Shown piece after piece: positions 57,101-64,000 of a stretch of DNA of 64,000 nucleotides (positions are counted from its first letter, which is position 1; each line of letters begins with the position of its first letter). The translations under genes were made by a program, and so were the position numbers. This DNA is from Atherinomorus stipes (taxonomy: Eukaryota > Chordata > Actinopteri > Atheriniformes > Atherinidae): the NCBI GenBank assembly GCA_023101725.1, contig JALJCO010012876.1, positions 62,001-126,000 on the forward strand. The letters run 5' to 3'. The notes beneath the pieces were generated by a model, which worked only from the letters and a program-made list of their open reading frames with translations, was not told the origin of the DNA and made no database searches.

Positions 57101-59545
57101 AGCTCCCCCAGTGAAAGCTGGCTGTTAGCTACAATGCACATGTAAAATCTCAGAGAAACAAAAACAGACTGGGGTACATCGGTCTCTCAGTCTATCCACC
57201 TGTAAATGATGTCACCCTCGAAATATTCCTCTCCTCCATCCACATCCAAACATGTCACTTTCACTTGATTGAGCTACTTTCAAACTGGGTTCATTAAATA
57301 AACACACCCTTCAGTCCTTATAAGGTACCAGTACTTAGCTATATGCAATTTCTGAGCAAATCAACGAGGTAACTTCAGCAGAACTCAACTGTGGTGAGAC
57401 AGAAACAGACCAGGGTTTACATCAAAGTCTCTACCTCCATGTTCACTTATTGACCAAGACAGATCAGACAATCACTTCAGATTAGCAGATTGTATCCACC
57501 CTCTCCAGATGAAAACCATTTAGTGACCATAGAGGGAAGGCATTCCTAAAGGAGAGCACCAACGGGGAGCTGGAAAGAATTATCTTCCACTGTGGAGTAA
57601 GCACGTTTCTTTAAGAGTACACTGCTTCTACTTTTCGAAGGATGTCGCCCTGTTAAATCTGTACATTTGCACTCGATCACTTCAAAGTTTCAGCATAAAT
57701 CTGAAATTATACTTGAAGGCTGTCATCTGTGTGACACATGTTGCTTTATGTGTAAAAGGAGGAAGCACCATGCATGTGTTGTGCTACACAGAACCACAAC
57801 TGGCTTTTGTTTTGTCAGCTTTTATTGGCTTTTTTTTTTTTTTACTACAGTTCTCACTGTCAGGTTAAAGAGAAACTACCAGAAAGAGCAATAGTTCTAT
57901 CTTACAACAACAGCAACAAAAAAACAAACAAACCTGGGATTAGCCCTCTCTCTACAAAGGTACCACATGGTCCAGCTAACTTATTAAATGCAAACACACT
58001 AACCCCTGAGACGGACCGATAGAACACAATGCTTCACATTTGCAATTCATTGCAGGCATTCATGACAGATAATGCAAATGGAAACCCTCTTTCTGGAGCA
58101 AATAAGAATCTTTCCAGACCTGATATTAATCCATGAATACCACCTTTGTTTGGTCATTTCAATAATTAGCTAAAAGAGAAGTCTTGGATTTCACTGTTTA
58201 CTACCATTTCAATGAGCCATCTGACCGACATGGACCTTAACATTCCTTACTGACAAGACGAACCAAGAACAATGTTTACTTTCATCAATCTTCAACACCC
58301 CTCTCCCAGGGAAAGAAAAAGGAAATCTTAATGGCCGCGTCTTCCCTGCTGACTAAGAGGCTCATATTCCACTGACTCACCCCTAACAGGGATGGTCGAA
58401 ACACGAATCAAAGCCGTTGCTGGTGCTTTTCCACAGATATACAGAAAGATAACAAAACAGCAAGATGCTTTCTGATAATGAAAAAAAAAAAAAATGTTGG
58501 TTGAAGTGCCAATGCTTACAGGCTGTAAGGCTGTTTTCATAGCAGCCTACATCCCCATAAACACACCATGCCTTAGCAAGATTCTTTCAGCTGACTGTAA
58601 GCAGGTTTGTTAAAAACAAACCAACTAATGAATTTAAGTCTGAACATTTGATCACAGTTTCTTTACACAAACACCTCTGATGAGCTGGCTTTTACATGCT
58701 GTGTGGCCTAAAAGCCAGAGAGCAAAAGTTTGGGAGAGTGCTTGAAAATCAAAAGCAAAAAGTATACATTTTAATGATATGTTGACAAATGACAATCCTG
58801 TAATATGTACAAAAGGAAGTCCAAGGTTTTTGCTCTTTAATAGTTCAGATGAACCTCAAGTAAATCAGTGTTTCAATGTGTCTTGTCAGTTTGCCTTTGC
58901 AGGCAAATAGTCAAATAAATGGGTGAATGCTTCTCAAATAGGCTGGTGGAAACCAACCCCCAAGGCAGAACCGAGTGCACTCTGATTCCCACCCACTGAG
59001 ACCAGCTGTGGACAGCAGATTTAATTTTGTGTGCAGCCTTTATGTACAAAATTCTGGATGGATAGACTAATTCAAAAATCAATAGGTGGGTATGTCCAAA
59101 CTTTTGATTTTCTCTGTTTCTTAAAAGAGTATCAATATAAATCTGCATAAAAAGGACCACTCATTCAAGATTAACAAGTAGTACAAATCCTAGTTCCACA
59201 AGTTCCACTGAGGTAGACTTAAAAAACTACATGCTGACAAAAAGGAGACAGGCTCAGTGTTTATCGTTTCAAAAATCAAATTTTACATTTTGGATCTTGA
59301 AATGTTTTTTTTTCCCCCTCATGAAAATGTCTTAGACCACCAGTAATGCATTCTTGTGTGGATACGTGTTTCTGAATCTCTTTCCAGCTCGCCTTTCATC
59401 TGCTAGATTGTGTTGAGTGACCAAACTCTCCAACTGTTATGTCTGGGCTGCAGCTCTTACCATTTATGTTCATGGCTGGCAACACCAAAGACATCTTGGG
59501 TCGCCTTCCTTTGTTGTGGTTGGTGGCAGGAAGAAGAAGATGATC
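54154..59545 (-). CDS. atf6: Activating transcription factor 6 (ATF6 alpha), last two coding exons, 5' part off the right edge
   Basis: ATF6 is an ER-membrane bZIP stress sensor cleaved in the Golgi; only the C-terminal lumenal end is here. Exon 59545-59461 (85 bp) encodes [19 protein letters not shown] and on to AMNIN. Exon 54350-54154 encodes [20 protein letters not shown], then SSSIPPLLR, and a tail ending VAVLMGSA and TAG. The junction is phase 1, restoring Asp. These blocks are diagnostic of ATF6 alpha rather than ATF6B. The conserved lumenal Cys (QIDCEV) is present; NHT gives a glycosylation site. The intervening 5.1-kb intron holds nothing I recognised. Upstream exons were not found before 64000. 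Convergent with olfml2b. Confidence 0.92.
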
Positions 59546-60580
59546 CTGAAAACAAAGAACAGAAGGTCATCATGAGGAAAACATTTCACTTGGAGGCAAA
59601 TGAAGGCTGGTTGTATGAGTCTATCAGTTTAGAGTTCAGTTTATAACACTCGGACACAGGTGGAAAAGAAAATGCACATTAAAGTAATGCTGGTGTTGAT
59701 ATCCTTTATATTTTTGACTGATTGAGGGAAGAGGACCACACACAGGCTTACATACATCTTATTCAGGAAACTGCCCCAAGGTAAACAGCTCATCTTACAC
59801 CTATTGCACATACTTAAATGAATTTAAAAAAAAAGATTCTCAACACATAGTTTAACTGTTCTTTTTTTATCCCATCATTGTAACTGATTTACGATTACGT
59901 GATCAACTTGCATCTTGAAGCAATTACTGTGCTCATTAAAGAACCAGAAGTCTGAGATCAAAATGACATTTAAGTCCCCATGAAGTTTCATTCTGTGTCA
60001 AAGTGCTTTTTTATGATGTCTTGCACCATATGTCATTTTTCAAAAAGGCACCACCTGCTCATGAGTAGTTTCATTGGTATTCTTTCAGATATTTCAGTGT
60101 AATTTTCTAGAAAACTGTGATAAAATGTTTGACGACTCATCCTGTACATAAAAGCTCGTACTAATAATGTGTTCAATGAGCTGAGTGGAGTGGAAGGCAG
60201 TGCTTTGGGTCAGTGGAGCCTGATGCGAGTCACTGCCCACTGTGCGCACACGTGTGATCATATTATACCCAAGTCTTCAGCCCAGCAACAGGTGAACTGG
60301 AAATGTAGTACAAGCTGTCAACACTGGAGATTACTTGTGTCTCGACTTTAAGTCTTTTTTTTTATATCAGGTTTTTGCATATTTAATTGTGCGTTTTGTT
60401 TTGTTTTTTTTTTACACTTATGGAAACTTGTTGACACTGCAATTTCTGGCTTCAAATACCCATTTCTTGAATGAACTCTTCAATAAAATAAAAAATAAAA
60501 TAAAAATCATATCCTCAGAGAAAATGAAAACATAACCCTATTAGTGATACAGTTTATTCTTAATAAACACTAAGTTTGTT
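59546..60580. other. atf6 intron, no feature recognised
   Basis: Upstream (in gene sense) of the 85-bp atf6 exon. AT-rich, no exon with splice sites and no recognised repeat before the MITE at 60585. Confidence 0.5.
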
Positions 60581-60584
60581 TTAA

Positions 60585-61184
60585 AGGTTGAATATGGAAC
60601 ATTTTTATTAAAAGCTATATTTAAAAAAAAAATAATACCTCCACAGGTCGTTTGGGGGTGTGCAGAATGAAAGTACAACATTTCCCAGAAAAATTATATT
60701 TAGCCTAAAAATAATTATAAAATACATTTTGACGGGTAATTTTGGTTATATTTCGCATTCGTTGGCAAATTATATCTCTGTGTGGAACATCTATAGTGAG
60801 GGAAAGGGGAGAGCCAATACAGAGTCCTGGAGATGTTGTTATCTGTTTCTTAGGAGGAGTGACCTGAGAAGAGCAAAACCTGGAGTCAATTTAGGTGAAG
60901 ACTACACTAAATGGACCCACATAAACGTTTTCCACAGAGTCAAAACACGGAAATGGCTACTTTCCTCCGGGATCGGTAAGCTAGCTTGTTTGCTAACATG
61001 GCTAACGTTAGCTGTCGGTTATAAACTCCTCTGCGTTACTTGTTGGACATGCTGCAGACTGCTGGTCACTTGCGTATCGGCAGTGAACCTGGCATCCCAG
61101 CGGCTGGAGTTGTTTTTCTCCCGTTGCAACTTCAACCTAGACACACGTGATGTCGCTGTTCTGTCCGTATTCCATATTCAACCT
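60585..61184. mobile_element. 600-bp MITE with TTAA target duplication
   Basis: Left end AGGTTGAATATGGAAC and right end (reverse complement AGGTTGAATATGGAAT) share a 15-bp inverted repeat. Both are flanked by TTAA (60581-60584 and 61185-61188). TTAA duplication is the hallmark of piggyBac-type insertion, inferred here. One frame at 60660-61262 is open but unrecognised and runs out of the element. It lies just left of the Tc1-like element. Confidence 0.75.
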
Positions 61185-61420
61185 TTAACGTTATTTACCC
61201 TTTTTCAAAGTGTTTGCCCCCTTCCTGATTTCTTACTCTTTTGCATGTTAGTCACACTTTAATGTTTCAGATCATCAAACAAATTTAAATGTAAGAGAAA
61301 GATAACACAAGTAAACACAAAATGCAGTTTTTACATGGAGATTTTTATTTTTAGGGGGGGGGGGGGGGGGGGGATCCAAACCTACATGGCCCTGTGTGAA
61401 AAAGTGATTGCCCCCTAAAC

Positions 61421-62410
61421 CTAATAACTGGTTGGGCCACCCATAGCAGCAACAACTGCAATCAAGCGTTTGATAACTGGCAGTGAATCTTCTACAGCGC
61501 TCTGGAGGAATTTTGGTCCACTCATCTTTGCAGAATTATTGTAATTCAGCCACATTGGAGGGTTTTCCAGCATGAACCGCCTTTTTAAGGTCATGCCACA
61601 GCATCTCAATGGGATTCAGGTTGGGACTTTTACTAGGCCACTCCAGAGTCTTCATTTTGTTTTTCTTAAGCCATTCAGAGGTGGACTTGCTTGTGTGTTT
61701 TGGATCATTGTCCTGCTGCAGAACCAAAGTCCGCTTCAGTTTGAGGTCACCAACAGATGGCTGAACATTCTCCTTCAGAATTTTTTGGTAGACAGCAGAA
61801 TTCATGGTTCCATTTACCACAGCGAGTCTTCCAGATCCTGAAGCAGCACAACAGCCCCAGACCATCACACTAACACCACCATATTTTACTGTTGGTATGA
61901 TGTTCCTTTTCTAAAATGCTGTGTTACTTTTACGCCAGATGTAATGGGACCTTCACCTTCCAAAAAGTTCAACTTTTGTCTCGTCAATCCACAGAGTATT
62001 TTTCCAAAAGTCTTGTGGATCATCAAGATGCTTCCTGGCTAAACTGAGACGAGCCTTTATGTTTTTTTTGCTCAGCAGTGGTTTTGGTCTTGGAACTCTG
62101 CCATGCAGGCTATTTTTGCCCAGTCTCTTTCTCATGGTGGAGTCATGAACACTGACCTTAATTGAGGCAAGTGAGGCCTGCAGTTCTTGGATGTTGTTCT
62201 GGGATCTTTTGTGACCTCTTGGATGAGTCGTAGCTGTGCTCTTGGGGTAATTTTGGTCAGCCGGCCACTCCTGGGAAGGTTCACCACTGTTCCATGTTTT
62301 CACCATTTGTGGATAATGGCTCTTATTGTGGTTCGCTGAAGTCCCAAAGCTTTAGAAATGGCTTTGTAACCTTTCCCAGACTGATGGATCTCAATTACTT
62401 TGTTTCTCAT
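61421..62410 (-). pseudogene. Decayed Tc1-like transposase
   Basis: Paired-type helix-turn-helix N-terminus begins near 62410 (MRNKVIEIHQSGKGYKAISK). The catalytic core keeps all three acidic sites: WIDETKVELFG near 61975, QQDNDPKHTS near 61700 and SPNLNPIEMLW near 61620, with 34 residues between the second Asp and the Glu (DD34E). The frame is interrupted by an in-frame TGA after the HTH, a frameshift upstream of the first Asp block, TGA and TAG between the first and second blocks, and another shift near the C-terminus. About 330 codons in all, the usual Tc1 size. Confidence 0.88.
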
Positions 62411-62768
62411 TTTTTCCTGAATTTCTCTGGATCACAGCATGATGTCTAGCTTTTGAGGATCTTTTGGCCTACATAAATTTTGTCAGGCAGGTCCTATTTC
62501 TTGATTGAGAACAGGTCACAGGTGTGACAGTAATCCAGCCTTGGTGTGGCTAGAGAGACTGAACTCAGGTTTCCAAAGATGTGATAAACCACAGTTAATT
62601 TATGCTTTAACAGGGTGGGTGCAATCACTTTTTCACACAGGGCCATGGAGGTTTGGATTTTTTTTTCCCCCTTACTAATAAAAATCTTCATTTAAAAACT
62701 GCATTTTGTGTTTACTTGTGTTATCTTTGACTTACATTTAAATTTGTTTGATGATCTGAAACATTTAA

Positions 62769-63500
62769 AGCAGAACTCAGTAACTTCAGCTCGGGGCTCC
62801 CCCTAGTGGCGTTCTTTCACTGTCGTACAGTTCGTACCCCCTACACCCCCACAGCACACAGACGGCTTCTCTACCTGTCTTTCCTCTATTTTGATCCCTG
62901 GATATATTTCTAAGCTTTTACTAGCTTGTTGATGCTACTTTGCTGCGTTGGTAGCAGCACCTGTCTCTCCTGCAATGGGACGTTTTACCCGCGTTTTGCG
63001 GGTAAATATGCCGTAGATTATATTTTTCTCTGGTGTTGGTGGGCACCAGGTAAGAATACAAACTTTTATTACTTTACACGGACATGACAAGTGATTATTG
63101 AGCCTGAAGCAGTGATGCGTCATCCGGCGCCCAGGCAGCGCAAGCTACGTGAATCAGTTCTTCACTCTGGTCCAGCAAAGAGTTGGTTATGAGAGCCAGG
63201 AGCCGGTGTTTAGGTAGTGGGAAGCTAAAGAAATGTTTTCTTCGAATCAGCGCTGGAAGTCTGGTTCAAATCAGCACTGGAAGCAGCTCAGTAGATAGGG
63301 GACCTGAGTGGTGTACAGCGGTTTCTGTTGTCACAAGTTCTGTGTCGGGTCGGCTCAGGCAGACTTGCAAGTGCTGCTCGCAGGCCAGAGACACCGGCGG
63401 GAGGGGTGAAAACATTGAATCGCTCCATAAACACTTTGTTTAGCCCCACAGGGATTCCGAAAAGCATTTATTTAGGGGGAAAAAGCTACTGAGCTCTCCT
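62769..63500. mobile_element. 732-bp TTAA-flanked element inserted in the Tc1-like right arm
   Basis: Flanked by TTAA at 62765-62768 and 63501-63504. Left end AGCAGAACTCAGTAACTT and right end (reverse complement AGGAGAGCTCAGTAGCTT) are inverted repeats of about 18 bp with three mismatches. Removing it with one TTAA rebuilds a continuous Tc1 arm matching the left arm. Contains CGGGGCTCCCCCTAGTGGCG, a word often seen in fish repeats. No recognisable protein. Confidence 0.8.
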
Positions 63501-64000
63501 TTAAGTGTGACAAACATGCAAAAAAGTAAGAAATCAGGAAGGGGGCAAACACATTTTCACACAACTGTAAGTACATAGACGGATTAATTGGTATGATCAG
63601 TCCGCTTGTCAAAAATACACAAAGCCGAGGCTACTCTGATAGCAGACATTTCCCTCAACCCTACTAGACACAATCTACAGTGAAAGCCACCAGTGTTTCC
63701 ATCACCTCACCTAAACGTGCACTTACTTAAGGCCACAGATGCTAAAACAACATGAAAAGTGCAGCCAAACCACAAAAAATTTTGTTTTCCACTCCCTCAC
63801 TTCATTTCACACCTAAACAGACATGGGTGGTGAGCTTGAATACTTACGGTAACTGAACCCTAAACATGGCCATTTGTCTAACCTGGCCTTAACCCAACAT
63901 GGGCGAGTGACCCTAACTGCTGGAGAGGGAGAGAGCAGGCCATGATGAACTGAAAAATTTCTGCCTTGAGGGACAAAAGTAGAGCTGGTGATTGGCTTAA

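Larger units (their letters stand above)
61200..63567. mobile_element. Tc1-like transposon with long IR/DR ends
   Basis: Inverted repeats of about 210 bp: left about 61203-61412; right about 62628-63567 once the 732-bp insertion (plus a duplicated TTAA) is discounted. Matching words are GTGTTTGCCCCCTTCCTGAT, ATCATCAAACAAATTTAAAT and GGCCCTGTGTGAAAAAGTGA. Each arm carries an outer and an inner copy of a TGTGAAAA-GTG-TTGCCC motif, the IR/DR layout of fish Tc1-like elements. The left outer tip is decayed. A G20 run at 61354-61373 sits in the left arm where the right has a short G/A stretch. Encodes a dead transposase on minus. Confidence 0.85.

Noticed and set aside
60660..61262. 200-codon plus-strand open frame
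   Set aside because: Lies across a MITE and the neighbouring Tc1 arm, crosses the element boundary and has no recognisable domain.

Overview
The window is nuclear DNA from a ray-finned fish. I infer this from AT-rich non-coding DNA, vertebrate multi-exon genes with short GT-AG introns, and teleost-type repeats (Tc1-like elements with long IR/DR ends, TTAA-flanked MITEs, an L2-like LINE tail). Exons were assembled by hand from codon frame, splice sites and family conservation. No bacterial, organellar or viral block was seen, and no CRISPR array.

Left to right. (1) About 3.9-22.6 kb, minus strand: a complete fyco1 gene (17 coding exons, 1513 codons plus stop), the RUN/coiled-coil/FYVE/LIR/GOLD adaptor that links autophagosomes and late endosomes to kinesin. 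Its 3' flank and introns carry several mobile elements, including a nested stack at 11.96-13.68 kb. (2) 22.6-26.9 kb: intergenic, with an L2-like LINE remnant. (3) 26.9-28.1 kb, plus strand: an XCR1-like chemokine receptor with a TATA box and a two-exon layout. Its frame is broken at a run of 11 T. (4) 28.1-32.3 kb: intergenic, with AT and AAAG microsatellites. (5) 32.3-36.2 kb, plus strand: a secreted-type Reeler domain joined to several transmembrane helices, family not firmly recognised, with a frame break in a Pro/Ser linker exon. (6) 36.8-44.6 kb: two head-to-head torsin-activator paralogues, LAP1-like on minus (526 aa) and LULL1-like on plus (505 aa), sharing an upstream region of about 950 bp. 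(7) 45.7-52.2 kb, plus strand: olfml2b, complete (883 aa). (8) 52.8 kb to beyond the right edge, minus strand: the last two coding exons of atf6. (9) 60.6-63.6 kb: a Tc1-like element with a decayed transposase. A 600-bp TTAA-flanked MITE sits beside it and a 732-bp TTAA-flanked element is inserted cleanly into its right inverted repeat.

The genes are not an operon; they are independent neighbours. The fyco1-xcr1 and olfml2b-atf6 pairs and the divergent tor1aip pair each match known vertebrate neighbourhoods (human 3p21, 1q23 and 1q25). The strongest leads are the Reeler/multi-TM gene, the two frame breaks that both fall in low-complexity runs (real loss or assembly error), the divergent torsin-activator pair, and the datable nested transposon insertions. 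I did not find a clearly new multi-gene system.
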